A stretch of DNA of 64,000 nucleotides. Source: UBA7803 sp041686955. GTDB lineage: Bacteria; Pseudomonadota; Gammaproteobacteria; Pseudomonadales; Azotimanducaceae. The notes under the pieces were generated by a model. The model worked only from the letters and a program-made list of their open reading frames with translations, was not told the DNA's origin and did not search any database. Shown in pieces: positions 34,405 through 42,994 of the stretch; positions within the stretch are counted from its first letter, which is position 1, and every line of letters begins with the position of its first letter. Location: contig JAWLCV010000014.1 in NCBI GenBank assembly GCA_041686955.1, positions 7,689-71,688 on the forward strand, given 5' to 3'. A program made the position numbers and the translations under genes.

Positions 34405-35126
34405 AACCCGAGCACCTGCTTGACCAGCGGCACCGTGACCCGCCGCTGCTCCGCCATGGCCGCCTCGTCCAGGCGATCGAGCTGCGCGAGCAGGACCGGC
34501 AGATCCCGCGCGCTCCTGGACATCCAGAAATCCAGCACCGCGCCGCTCAGCTCGAGCCCCCGGCCCCGCGCCCGGCGCTGCAGCAACAGCGCCTTGTCCG
34601 CGTCGCCGAGCTCCCGCAGCCCGTACGCCGCGAGACCCCGCAGCCGGGAGGCGAGGTCCGGATAGCAGAACCGCAGGCCGCCCGCCGGCGTTGCGGCGCT
34701 CACCAGGAGCCGCCCGCCCGCCTGCTGCAGGGCCTGATACAGGGCCAGGAGCGCCACCTCGGCGTCGGCATCGCCGATCCAGGCATCCACGTCGTCCAGG
34801 GCCACCAGGAACAGGGCTTCGAGCCCCTCGAGCAGCCCGGGCTTCACGTCCGGGTCGGAGAGCGGCAGGTAGATCGCGCCCCGCTGGCCATGACGGTGAC
34901 ACGCGGCCTGCAGCAGGTGGGTGCGGCCGGTTCCGGGGGCGCCGTGGAGGAAGTAGCCGCGAAACCCCTGCTCCTCGTCCAGCCGCTCCAGCCGGCGCAC
35001 CAGCTCGGCGTTGTCGCCGGCGACGAAATCGTCGAAGCGCAGCCGCGACGACAGCGGAAACTTCAGCGCGAGCTGGCGCGCCTCGGTGCGCGACCGCGAG
35101 CCCTGGCGGCGGCCGGCGGGGGTCAC
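34401..35126 (-). CDS. hda: DnaA inactivator Hda-like AAA+ protein
   Basis: A 241-residue DnaA-like AAA+ protein without the DnaA DNA-binding domain. It has the N-terminal LALKFPLSSRL clamp-binding type motif, a Walker A with Arg in place of Lys (GAPGTGRTHLLQA), as seen in Hda, and VALDDVDAW for Walker B. With the sliding clamp, Hda stimulates DnaA-ATP hydrolysis after initiation. Start GTG 35126 overlaps pgsA as GTGA. DUF2066 with hda beside purM is the Pseudomonas arrangement. Confidence 0.88.
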   Translation of the reverse strand: MTPAGRRQGSRSRTEARQLALKFPLSSRLRFDDFVAGDNAELVRRLERLDEEQGFRGYFLHGAPGTGRTHLLQAACHRHGQRGAIYLPLSDPDVKPGLLEGLEALFLVALDDVDAWIGDADAEVALLALYQALQQAGGRLLVSAATPAGGLRFCYPDLASRLRGLAAYGLRELGDADKALLLQRRARGRGLELSGAVLDFWMSRSARDLPVLLAQLDRLDEAAMAEQRRVTVPLVKQVLGL

Positions 35127-35686
35127 GAGCGCGCTTCGCGCCAGGCCCGCAGGCCCCAGGTGGCCACGTAATCGACCCCGGAGCTCACACCCAGAGCCGC
35201 CAGCACGTAGAAGCCGTAGGGATCCACCAGGGCCCCGGCGAGGCGGCTCACGGTGCCGAAGTCGCACAGCCACAACAACAGCAGCAGGGCCGCCGCGATC
35301 TGCGCCGCCGTGTTGGCCTTGCTGAGATACGTAGGGGCGAATTCGATGCGGCCGAGCAGCAACCGGTAGGCGGCAGCGCCGGACATGATCACGAGGTCCC
35401 GGCCCAGGACGATGATCGCCACCCACACCGGCAACAGCCCCTGCACCGCGAAGATCACAAACATGGCGGCGACGAGCAGCTTGTCGGCCACCGGGTCCAT
35501 GGCGGCGCCGAACCGGCTCACCGCATCGAAGTGACGGGCGATCCAGCCGTCCACCGCATCCGAAGCCCCGGCCACGCTCATCAGGATCAGCGCCTCCACG
35601 TAGCGCGCCTCCCACAGCAGCCAGGCGCACGGCAGCACCAGCACGATCCGCATCACCGTGATGACGTTGGGAATGTGCTTCAGCAC
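35123..35686 (-). CDS. pgsA: CDP-alcohol phosphatidyltransferase (PgsA-like)
   Basis: A 187-residue integral membrane enzyme with about five helices. The CDP-alcohol phosphotransferase signature D-x-x-D-G-x-x-A-R...G-x-x-x-D-x-x-x-D is complete in SDAVDGWIARHFDAVSRFG and AMDPVADK. It most likely makes phosphatidylglycerol phosphate from CDP-diacylglycerol. Start GTG 35686, 7 nt after the DUF2066 stop. A cardiolipin-synthase-like member is the main alternative. Confidence 0.8.
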   Translation of the reverse strand: MLKHIPNVITVMRIVLVLPCAWLLWEARYVEALILMSVAGASDAVDGWIARHFDAVSRFGAAMDPVADKLLVAAMFVIFAVQGLLPVWVAIIVLGRDLVIMSGAAAYRLLLGRIEFAPTYLSKANTAAQIAAALLLLLWLCDFGTVSRLAGALVDPYGFYVLAALGVSSGVDYVATWGLRAWREARS

Positions 35687-35693
35687 GATGGCG

Positions 35694-36734
35694 TCAGCGC
35701 CTCTGCCAGACCAGCTGCAGGGCCGCCCCGGGGATCTCGTTCAGGCGATCGGGGAACAGGCGCCGGTCCAGCGCGAACAGCTCCAGGAGCTGCTCGGGAT
35801 CGGCCGGGGTGATGAGCGACACGCCGAGGCGGTCGCCGGACACGGAGGAGACCATCACCTCCTCCACGAACTCGAGGCTGCCGAAGTAGCGCAGCAGCTC
35901 GGCGTAGTCCTTGGCGTCGTGAACGGCGCTGATGGCGAGATCCAGCCGACGCAGGCCCCGGTCCAGCACGGCGTAGCGCGCCGCCAGCTCGTCCGCCACC
36001 AGATCCGCCGCCGCCCGGCCCAGCACGTCGGGTTCGCCGGCCTCGAGATCCCGGGACACCACGTCGTCGTCGACCCAGAGCTCGAGGCTCGCCGTCCAGC
36101 GCTGATCCGCCGAGCGCTGCAGCCGCCCCACCAGCAGCACCTCGGCGCCGTATCGCGCCGAGGCCGGTTGCAGCACCTGGCTCAACCGGCCCCACACCGC
36201 CGCGGGCTCCACGGCGAGCTGATCCGCCAGATCCATGATGGGCAGCCGCAGCGGCACCCCGCGTTCCCGGGCCCGCTCCTCCAGCCCCTCCATCAGCGGG
36301 TGATCCGCACCGGCGCCGAGGATGGAACGCTCGCCGCGCTCGTCCTCCATCACAACCCAACCCATCACCGTGGGCCGGTTCGAGCGCCAGATGGGCAGGC
36401 GCGCCTCGCGCACCAGATCCAGCACGGCCCGGGGCACGAACTGCAGGCGCAGGCGCAGCCCGTCGCCCTCCTCGGCCTCCTCGAAGCGGAACTGGTTGTA
36501 ATACAGGTCGGGGGCCGCCAGCGCCCCGGCCACCGTCTCGTTGCGCGGCACGCTGGCGAGGCCGGTGAGGCGGGAGAGCAACTGCGCCAGCGCACGGCCA
36601 GCGGCGTCCAGGCGCGCCGCCGACGACTGATCCTCCACGGGCACCGCCACCTCGTAGAGCCAGGGCACCTCGTCCGCCCGGGCCGCCGGCGCGGCCGCCA
36701 GCGCGGCGAGCAGCACGGCCCAGAGCACCCGCAA
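35694..36734 (-). CDS. DUF2066 periplasmic protein
   Basis: A protein of about 346 residues with an N-terminal signal peptide (LAALAAAPAARADEVP) and a following LYEVAVPVEDQSS stretch typical of DUF2066. The function is unknown. Start: TTG at 36734, or GTG at 36728, both just before the signal sequence; no ATG fits. It is divergent from purM, as in Pseudomonas, and leads a row with pgsA, hda and the MurG-like gene. Confidence 0.78.
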   Translation of the reverse strand: MRVLWAVLLAALAAAPAARADEVPWLYEVAVPVEDQSSAARLDAAGRALAQLLSRLTGLASVPRNETVAGALAAPDLYYNQFRFEEAEEGDGLRLRLQFVPRAVLDLVREARLPIWRSNRPTVMGWVVMEDERGERSILGAGADHPLMEGLEERARERGVPLRLPIMDLADQLAVEPAAVWGRLSQVLQPASARYGAEVLLVGRLQRSADQRWTASLELWVDDDVVSRDLEAGEPDVLGRAAADLVADELAARYAVLDRGLRRLDLAISAVHDAKDYAELLRYFGSLEFVEEVMVSSVSGDRLGVSLITPADPEQLLELFALDRRLFPDRLNEIPGAALQLVWQRR

Positions 36735-36801
36735 CGTCCGCGTGAATGATGAGTTGTACTGTGCTTGCGGCACCCGACTTCGCCTGTGAAAACCACCCGC
36801 A

Positions 36802-36838
36802 AGTTTACCCAAATTACCGCGGGCGGGTTTGGTAAACT
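36802..36838. promoter_or_regulatory. Inverted repeat in the DUF2066/purM divergent region
   Basis: AGTTTACC at 36802-36809 and GGTAAACT at 36831-36838 are perfect 8-bp arms separated by 21 nt; AAA and TTT flank the inner side. It does not match the E. coli PurR site. It may be an operator or a transcribed hairpin. Confidence 0.4.
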
Positions 36839-36875
36839 CGCGCTCCCGAACCAGCCCAGGCAACGGAGGCATCAC

Positions 36876-37904
36876 TTGAGCAAGGGCCTGACCTACCGCG
36901 ACGCCGGCGTCGACATCGAGGCCGGCGAGGAGCTGGTGCGGCGCATCGCACCGGCGGCGCAGGCCACCCGCCGCCCGGAGCTGCTGTCCGGCCTCGGCGG
37001 CTTCGCCGCGCTCGCCACCCTGCCCAGCAAATACGCGGAGCCGGTGCTGGTCACCGGCACCGACGGCGTGGGAACCAAGCTCAAGCTCGCCATCGACCAC
37101 GACCGTCACGACGCCGTGGGTCAGGACCTGGTGGCCATGTGCGTCAACGACGTGCTGGTGACCGGGGCTGAGCCGTTCCTGTTTCTCGACTACTACGCCA
37201 CCGGCGCCCTGGACGTGGACGTGGCCGAGCGGGTGATCAAGGGCATCGCCCGGGGCTGCGAGCTGGCCGGCTGCGCGCTGGTGGGCGGCGAGACGGCGGA
37301 GATGCCCGGGTTCTACGCCAAGGGCGACTACGACCTGGCGGGCTTCTGCATCGGCGTGGTGGAGCGCAGCCGCATCGTCGACGGCAGCCGGCTCGCCGCC
37401 GGCGACGTGCTCATCGGCCTGCCCAGCAGCGGCCCGCATTCCAACGGCTTCTCCCTCATCCGCCGGCTGCTCGACGACCGGGCGCTGACCCCGGACCCGT
37501 CCCTGCTGGACGCGCTCATGGCCCCCACCCGCATCTACGCGAAGACCGTGCTGGCACTGCTCGAGACCCATCCCGTTCACGCCATGGCCCACATCACCGG
37601 CGGCGGGCTGCTGGAGAACCTGCCCCGCATCTTCCCCGGGGAAGGACTGGCCGCACTGGTCGATCTGGACGCCTGGCAGCGCCCGGCACTGTTCGACTGG
37701 CTTCAGCAGGCGGGACGGATCGACGAGGACGAAATGCTCAGGACCTTCAACTGCGGCATCGGCTTCGTCCTGGCGGTGCCGGCGGAGACCGCCGACGCGG
37801 TCATGAATACGCTGGCCGACGCGGGCGAGGCGCCGGCGCGGATCGGCCGCATCGTCGCCGCGGACACCACGCCCGCCCCCAGCGAGCGGCTGATTCCCGC
37901 CTGA
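36876..37904 (+). CDS. purM: Phosphoribosylformylglycinamidine cyclo-ligase
   Basis: A 342-residue AIR synthetase of purine synthesis. It begins SKGLTYRDAGVDIEAG, has the ATP-binding GTDGVGTKLKLAI and the GGETAEMPGFY motif. The start is TTG at 36876, set by a GGAGG 6 nt upstream and by length (E. coli 345); an ATG at 36765 would overlap the regulatory region. purN, normally directly downstream in gammaproteobacteria, is absent. Confidence 0.97.
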   Translation: MSKGLTYRDAGVDIEAGEELVRRIAPAAQATRRPELLSGLGGFAALATLPSKYAEPVLVTGTDGVGTKLKLAIDHDRHDAVGQDLVAMCVNDVLVTGAEPFLFLDYYATGALDVDVAERVIKGIARGCELAGCALVGGETAEMPGFYAKGDYDLAGFCIGVVERSRIVDGSRLAAGDVLIGLPSSGPHSNGFSLIRRLLDDRALTPDPSLLDALMAPTRIYAKTVLALLETHPVHAMAHITGGGLLENLPRIFPGEGLAALVDLDAWQRPALFDWLQQAGRIDEDEMLRTFNCGIGFVLAVPAETADAVMNTLADAGEAPARIGRIVAADTTPAPSERLIPA

Positions 37905-37980
37905 TCTTTTGCGCATCGATAATGTGGCCGCCGCGGAATCGCCCCAGGATTCCGCAACCTCGAACAGGGAGATTGCGGCC

Positions 37981-38466
37981 ATGCGAGTGCAGGAGTTGAT
38001 GCGCGAAGATGTGGTGGTGTGCACCCCCAACGACAACCTGCGCGACGTCGCGCGCAAGCTGTGGGATCACGACTGCGGCGCTCTGCCGGTGTGCGAATCC
38101 GACGGCGGCCGCCGGATCGTCGGCATGATCACCGACCGGGACATCTGCATGCACGCGTGCTTCGAAGACCGGCCCTTGAGCCAGCTCTGGGCGCGCAACG
38201 CCATGACCCCCGAGGCCCTCACGTGCGGCCCCGACGACTCCCTGGCGGACGCGGAACGCATCATGCGGGAAGCGCAGGTGCGCCGCCTGCCCGTGCAGGA
38301 CGGCAGCGGCAATCTGGTGGGCTTCATCTCGCTGGCGGATCTCGCCGAGGAAGCCGGCCGCGAGCGCGGCTGGTCGCGGCGTCAGATCGAGGAAGCGGAG
38401 ATCGGCGACACCCTCACGGCCATCTGCGAGCCGCATCATCATGGGCAGGTGGGGGCGCAAGCGTAG
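37981..38466 (+). CDS. Two-CBS-domain regulatory protein
   Basis: A 161-residue protein made almost wholly of two CBS domains: residues about 5-65 (MREDVVVCTPNDNLRDVAR...MITDRDIC) and about 75-130 (MTPEALTCGPDDSLADAE...FISLADLA). Such proteins bind adenine nucleotides and act as sensors. AGGGAG precedes ATG 37981; an in-frame ATG at 37909 gives a 24-residue extension. It is 76 nt after purM. Target unknown. Confidence 0.85.
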   Translation: MRVQELMREDVVVCTPNDNLRDVARKLWDHDCGALPVCESDGGRRIVGMITDRDICMHACFEDRPLSQLWARNAMTPEALTCGPDDSLADAERIMREAQVRRLPVQDGSGNLVGFISLADLAEEAGRERGWSRRQIEEAEIGDTLTAICEPHHHGQVGAQA

Positions 38467-38579
38467 ATCGCTGCAGCGATCGCTGTCCGCTATCCGTTTT
38501 CCGCTATCCGCTAGAGCGGAATCGCCAGATTCTCGCGAGATCGCTCCAGCGGACAGCGGATGGCGGACAGCGGATGGCG
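38466..38579. repeat. Heptamer-armed intergenic repeat, copy 3, with flanking palindrome
   Basis: The spacer between the convergent CBS and dcd genes begins with a perfect 16-bp palindrome (38466-38481, centre CTGCAG). It continues with TCCGCTA-type heptamers (38485-38512) and ends with GCGGACA/GCGGATG units (38548-38578). The core at 38511-38539 is the inverted homologue of the copy 1 core, identical at 23 of 29 positions. Confidence 0.75.
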
Positions 38580-38583
38580 AATT

Positions 38584-39147
38584 TCACGCCTTCGGCAACG
38601 TCACCCCCCGCTGCCCCTGATACTTGCCGCCCCGATCCTTGTAGGTGACCTCGCAGCGCTCGTCGGACTCGAAGAACAGCATCTGGGCCACCCCCTCGTT
38701 GGCGTAGATCTTCGCCGGCAGGGTGGTGGTGTTGGAGAACTCCAGGGTGACGTGCCCTTCCCACTCGGGCTCGAGGGGGGTGACGTTGACGATGATGCCG
38801 CAGCGGGCGTAGGTGGATTTCCCCACGCACAGGGTGAGCACGTTCTCGGGGATGCGGAAGTACTCCACGGTGCTCGCCAGCGCGAAGGAGTTGGGGGGAA
38901 TGATGCAGACGTCGCCGCTGACGTCGACGAAGCTGCGCTCGTCGAAGCCCTTGGGGTCCACGGTGGCGGAATTGATGTTGGTGAACACCTTGAACTCGGA
39001 CGAGCAGCGCACGTCGTAGCCGTAGCTCGAGGTGCCGTAGGAGATCACCCGCTCGCCGCCTACGTAGCGAACCTGCTGCTCCTCGAACGGCTCGATCATG
39101 CCACGGGCCGCCATCTCCCGGATCCACCGGTCGGACTTGATGGTCAT
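38584..39147 (-). CDS. dcd: dCTP deaminase
   Basis: A 187-residue homotrimeric enzyme that converts dCTP to dUTP for thymidylate supply. The active-site strand VGKSTYARCGIIVNVTP and WEGHVTLEFSN, carrying the catalytic Glu, are intact. Start ATG 39147, 27 nt after apbC; apbC-dcd order is common in gammaproteobacteria, where metG is divergent, as here. Confidence 0.96.
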   Translation of the reverse strand: MTIKSDRWIREMAARGMIEPFEEQQVRYVGGERVISYGTSSYGYDVRCSSEFKVFTNINSATVDPKGFDERSFVDVSGDVCIIPPNSFALASTVEYFRIPENVLTLCVGKSTYARCGIIVNVTPLEPEWEGHVTLEFSNTTTLPAKIYANEGVAQMLFFESDERCEVTYKDRGGKYQGQRGVTLPKA

Positions 39148-39174
39148 AGTCAGGCTTCCAGATACAAGAGAACG

Positions 39175-40215
39175 TCAGTCGTCGGACATGGAGATCTCGA
39201 CGGTGCCGGCGCTGGCCGCGGGGCCGTTCAGCCGCCACAGCTCCGCCGCCATGTGGCGCGCCGCATCGCGGTACAGCGCGGCGATGTCGCCCTCCGGGTC
39301 CCGGGCCACCGTCGGGGTGCCGCCGTCCGCCTGCTCGCGGATCTCCATGGTCAGGGGCAGCCGGCCGAGCAGCGGCGTGGCGAACTCCGCGGCGATGCGC
39401 TCGCCGCCGCCGCTGCCGAAGACGGCGCTCTCGTGCCCGCACTCGGGGCAACGGAACGCCGACATGTTCTCGATGACGCCGAGCACCGGAATGTCCACCT
39501 TGCGGAACATCTCGATGCCCTTCTTCGCGTCGATGAGGGCGATGTCCTGGGGCGTGGTGACGATCACGGCCCCGGCCACGGGCACCCGCTGGGAGAGGGT
39601 GAGCTGGATGTCGCCGGTGCCCGGCGGCATGTCGACGATGAGGTAGTCGAGGTCGTCCCACAGGGTCTGGCCGAGAAGCTGCTGCAGGGCGCCGGAGACC
39701 ATGGGCCCCCGCCACACCATGGGCGTGCTCTCGGTGACGAGAAAGCTCATGGACATGGCCTGAATGCCGTGGGCCTTGATGGGCACGAAGAATTTCTCGT
39801 CCTTCACCTGGGGCCGGCGCCCCGCCGGCACGCCGAGCATCATGCCCTGGCTCGGGCCGTAGATGTCCGCGTCCAGCAGGCCCACCCGGGCGCCCTCGCG
39901 ATCGAGGGCCAGCGCCAGGTTCACCGCGGTGGTGGACTTGCCCACGCCGCCCTTGCCCGACGCCACCGCGATGATGTGCTTGATGCGGCCGGGTGTGCCG
40001 GGGGTGCTCCGCCCCTCCGGAGGCCGGAACTCCAGATCCAGATCGATGTGGTCGGTGCCGAGGAAGGCGGCGAGCCGCTCCGCCAGCGCCGCGCGCATCC
40101 CCGCGGCCGGATACCCGAGCGTCACCGCCACCCGGTTGCCGTCCACCCGAACCCGGGCGCCCAGGTCCTGCCAGGGCACGTCGAGGTACGGGTCGGGGAA
40201 CTGTTCGATCCTCAT
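39175..40215 (-). CDS. apbC: Iron-sulfur cluster carrier protein ApbC (Mrp)
   Basis: A 346-residue P-loop NTPase that carries and transfers [4Fe-4S] clusters. An N-terminal DUF59-like region (about 1-75) is followed by the deviant Walker A SGKGGVGKST and a C-terminal CPEC motif (FRCPECGHE) for cluster binding. It lies divergent to metG, and the Fe-S-rich Rnf operon follows metG. Start ATG 40215. Confidence 0.96.
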   Translation of the reverse strand: MRIEQFPDPYLDVPWQDLGARVRVDGNRVAVTLGYPAAGMRAALAERLAAFLGTDHIDLDLEFRPPEGRSTPGTPGRIKHIIAVASGKGGVGKSTTAVNLALALDREGARVGLLDADIYGPSQGMMLGVPAGRRPQVKDEKFFVPIKAHGIQAMSMSFLVTESTPMVWRGPMVSGALQQLLGQTLWDDLDYLIVDMPPGTGDIQLTLSQRVPVAGAVIVTTPQDIALIDAKKGIEMFRKVDIPVLGVIENMSAFRCPECGHESAVFGSGGGERIAAEFATPLLGRLPLTMEIREQADGGTPTVARDPEGDIAALYRDAARHMAAELWRLNGPAASAGTVEISMSDD

Positions 40216-40271
40216 CTTTCTCCTGCTCGGGGCGCGGCCGGCAACGCCGGTGGGATGGGCGAAAACCGCGC

Positions 40272-40296
40272 ATTATAGGCGAGTTCCCGGTATAGT
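40272..40296. promoter_or_regulatory. Back-to-back -10 boxes for apbC and metG
   Basis: TATAAT on the minus strand (40277 down to 40272) would serve apbC with a leader of about 50 nt; TATAGT on the plus strand (40291-40296) would serve metG with a leader of about 80 nt. -35 matches are weak for both. Confidence 0.4.
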
Positions 40297-40381
40297 CGCG
40301 CTTTTCCCGGTACCTGGCAAACCGCGGGGCGATCGCCTGTCTTTCCCGACCGGCGGAGCGTGCCCGCCCAAGACACGAGCC

Positions 40382-42409
40382 ATGACACGTCGCATTCTGG
40401 TAACCAGCGCGCTGCCCAACGCCAACGGCGCCATTCACCTCGGCCACCTGCTGGAGCACATCCAGACGGACATCTGGGTGCGGTTCCAGCGCATGCGCGG
40501 CCACCCGGTGGTGTACGTGTGCGCGGACGACACCCACGGCACCGCCACCATGCTCAAGGCCGAGCAGGAAGGGGTGGAACCGGAGGCGCTCATCGAGCGG
40601 ATCCGCCAGGAACACGCCCGGGATTTTCAGGGCTTCCTGGTGGGCCACGACAACTACTACTCCACCCACTCGGAGGAGAACCGCTACTACTCGGAGCTCA
40701 TCTACGAGCGGCTGAAGGACGCGGGGCTCATCTTCACCCGTCAGGTGACCCAGCTCTACGATCCGGAGCGGCGCATGTTTCTCGCCGACCGCTTCGTCAA
40801 GGGCACCTGTCCCCGCTGCAAAGCCCCGGATCAGTACGGCGACAACTGCGAGGTCTGCGGCGCCACCTACGACGCCACCGAGCTCGGCGAGCCCCGCTCG
40901 CTGATCTCCGGAGCCACGCCGGTGCTCCGTGAGTCGGAGCACTACTTCTTCGACCTGCCGAAATACGCCGACTTCCTGCGCGAGTGGCTGAGGAGCGGCC
41001 ACGTGCAGCCGGAGGTGGCGAACAAGCTGCAGGAATGGCTGGATGCGGGCCTGAAGCCCTGGGACATCTCCCGGGACTCACCCTACTTCGGCTTCCTGAT
41101 CCCGGGCACCGAGGACAAGTACTTCTATGTCTGGATGGACGCGCCCATCGGCTATCTGGCGAGCTTCCGCAACTACGCCGACGCCCGCAACGACGTAGCC
41201 TTCGACGACTACTGGCGGCCCGACAGCGACGCCGAGGTACACCACTTCATCGGCAAGGACATCGTCAACTTCCACGCCCTGTTCTGGCCGTCGGTGCTGG
41301 ACGGCGCCGGCTTCCGCACGCCGACCCGCATCCACACCCACGGCTTCGTCACCGTGGACGGCACCAAGATGTCCAAGTCCCGGGGCACCTTCATCAACGC
41401 CGCCACGTATCTCGCGCACCTCGAGCCCGAGTACCTGCGCTACTACTTCGCCGCCAAGCTGAACGGCACGGTGGACGACATCGACATCAACCTGAGCGAC
41501 TTCGTCAGCCGGGTGAACTCCGACCTCGTCGGCAAGGTGGTGAACATCGCCAGCCGCTGTGCCGGCTTCATCACCAAGCACTTCGACGGCCGCCTGGCGG
41601 CGGAGCTCGACGAGCCCGAGCTGTGGCAGCGCTGCGTCGCCGCCGCGGACGATATCGCCGAGCACTACGAGAAGGGCGACACCGCCCGGGCGGTGCGCGA
41701 GGTCACCGCGCTGGCGGACCAGGCGAACCAGTACATCGCCGCGCACGCGCCGTGGACGCTCATCAAGGAGCCAGGTCAGGAGGCCCGGGTGCAGGCCATC
41801 TGCAGTCAGGGCATCGAGGTGTTCCGGGTGCTGATGATCTACCTGAAGCCCATCCTGCCCCAGCTCGCCGCCGACGCCGAGAAGTTCCTGCAGGTGGAGC
41901 CGCTCTCCTGGCAGGATCTCGCGGCGCCGTTGCTGAATCACCGCATCGCCCCGTTCAAGGCGCTGTTCGCCCGCATGGAGAAGGAGGCCGTGGACCGCAT
42001 GGTGGAGGATTCCCGAGAGCCCGCCGCCGAGCCGGCGGCGAAGACCGGCGCCGAGCCCGCGGCAGCAACCGCGGCGGCTCAGCCGACCATCAGCATCGAC
42101 GATTTCGCCAAGGTCGAGCTCAAGGTGGCCCGGGTGAGCGCGGCCGAGGCCGTGGAGGGCGCCGACAAGCTGCTGCGCCTGGAGCTCGATCTCGGCGGCG
42201 AGCAGCGTCAGGTGTTCGCCGGCATCAAGTCCGCCTACGCGCCGGAAGACCTGGTGGGCCGGCTGGTGGTGGTGGTGGCGAACCTGGCTCCCCGTACCAT
42301 GCGCTTCGGCGTTTCCGAAGGCATGGTGCTGGCCGCCGGACCCGGCGGCAAGGAGGTATTCCTGCTCAGCCCGGACAGCGGCGCGGAACCGGGCATGATC
42401 GTGCGCTGA
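40382..42409 (+). CDS. metG: Methionyl-tRNA synthetase
   Basis: A 675-residue class I synthetase. HLGHLLEHIQ is the HIGH motif, a zinc knuckle shows CPRC and CEVC, and KMSKS is TKMSKSRGTF. After an Ala-rich linker (about 550-575) comes the C-terminal tRNA-binding/dimerisation domain. ATG 40382 is set by the conserved RRILVTSALPNANG N-terminus. It lies 6 nt before rnfA, so the Rnf operon may be read from the metG promoter. Confidence 0.97.
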   Translation: MTRRILVTSALPNANGAIHLGHLLEHIQTDIWVRFQRMRGHPVVYVCADDTHGTATMLKAEQEGVEPEALIERIRQEHARDFQGFLVGHDNYYSTHSEENRYYSELIYERLKDAGLIFTRQVTQLYDPERRMFLADRFVKGTCPRCKAPDQYGDNCEVCGATYDATELGEPRSLISGATPVLRESEHYFFDLPKYADFLREWLRSGHVQPEVANKLQEWLDAGLKPWDISRDSPYFGFLIPGTEDKYFYVWMDAPIGYLASFRNYADARNDVAFDDYWRPDSDAEVHHFIGKDIVNFHALFWPSVLDGAGFRTPTRIHTHGFVTVDGTKMSKSRGTFINAATYLAHLEPEYLRYYFAAKLNGTVDDIDINLSDFVSRVNSDLVGKVVNIASRCAGFITKHFDGRLAAELDEPELWQRCVAAADDIAEHYEKGDTARAVREVTALADQANQYIAAHAPWTLIKEPGQEARVQAICSQGIEVFRVLMIYLKPILPQLAADAEKFLQVEPLSWQDLAAPLLNHRIAPFKALFARMEKEAVDRMVEDSREPAAEPAAKTGAEPAAATAAAQPTISIDDFAKVELKVARVSAAEAVEGADKLLRLELDLGGEQRQVFAGIKSAYAPEDLVGRLVVVVANLAPRTMRFGVSEGMVLAAGPGGKEVFLLSPDSGAEPGMIVR

Positions 42410-42415
42410 ACCGTC

Positions 42416-42994
42416 ATGGGCGAGCTGGGACTGATCCTCGTCGGGGCGGCGCTGGTGAACAATTTCGTCCTGGTGCAGTTCCTCGGGCTCTGTCCGTTCA
42501 TGGGCGTCACCCGCCAGTACCAGCCGGCGTTGGCCATGGGACTCGCCACCGCCTTCGTGCTCACCGTGTCGGCGGCCCTGTCACACGTGCTCTATCGCTG
42601 GGTGCTGGTGCCGCTGGACCTCACGTTCCTGCGCATCGTGGTGTTCATCGTGGTGATCGCCAGCGTCGTGCAGCTCACGGAGCGGGTTCTCCGCGCCGGC
42701 CATCCCCTGCTCTACGAGGTGCTGGGGCTCTACCTGCCGCTGATCACCTCCAACTGCGCCGTGCTGGCGGTGGCGCTCCTGGCGGTGGGTCAGGAGCTCG
42801 GCTTCGTGGAGACCGTGGTCTACGGGCTGGGCGCGGCAGCCGGCTTCAGCCTGGTGATGGTGCTGTTCGCCGCGCTGCGGGAACGCCTGCAGCACGCCCC
42901 CGTGCCGGCGCCTTTCCGCGGGGTGCCCGTGGCGCTGATCACCGCCGGCATCCTCTCTCTCGGCTTCATGGGTTTCGCGGGGCTCGCCGACTGA
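42416..42994 (+). CDS. rnfA: Rnf/Rsx electron transport complex subunit A
   Basis: A 192-residue membrane subunit with six helices. It begins with the family LVNNFVLVQFLGLCPFMGVT segment, which has a Cys on the membrane Fe-S site, and has a second LITSNCAVLAVAL segment with the paired Cys. RnfA and RnfE together hold a [2Fe-2S] cluster in the membrane. It is the first gene of rnfA-B(C)-D-G-E-nth and overlaps rnfB by one base (TGATG). Confidence 0.96.
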   Translation: MGELGLILVGAALVNNFVLVQFLGLCPFMGVTRQYQPALAMGLATAFVLTVSAALSHVLYRWVLVPLDLTFLRIVVFIVVIASVVQLTERVLRAGHPLLYEVLGLYLPLITSNCAVLAVALLAVGQELGFVETVVYGLGAAAGFSLVMVLFAALRERLQHAPVPAPFRGVPVALITAGILSLGFMGFAGLAD

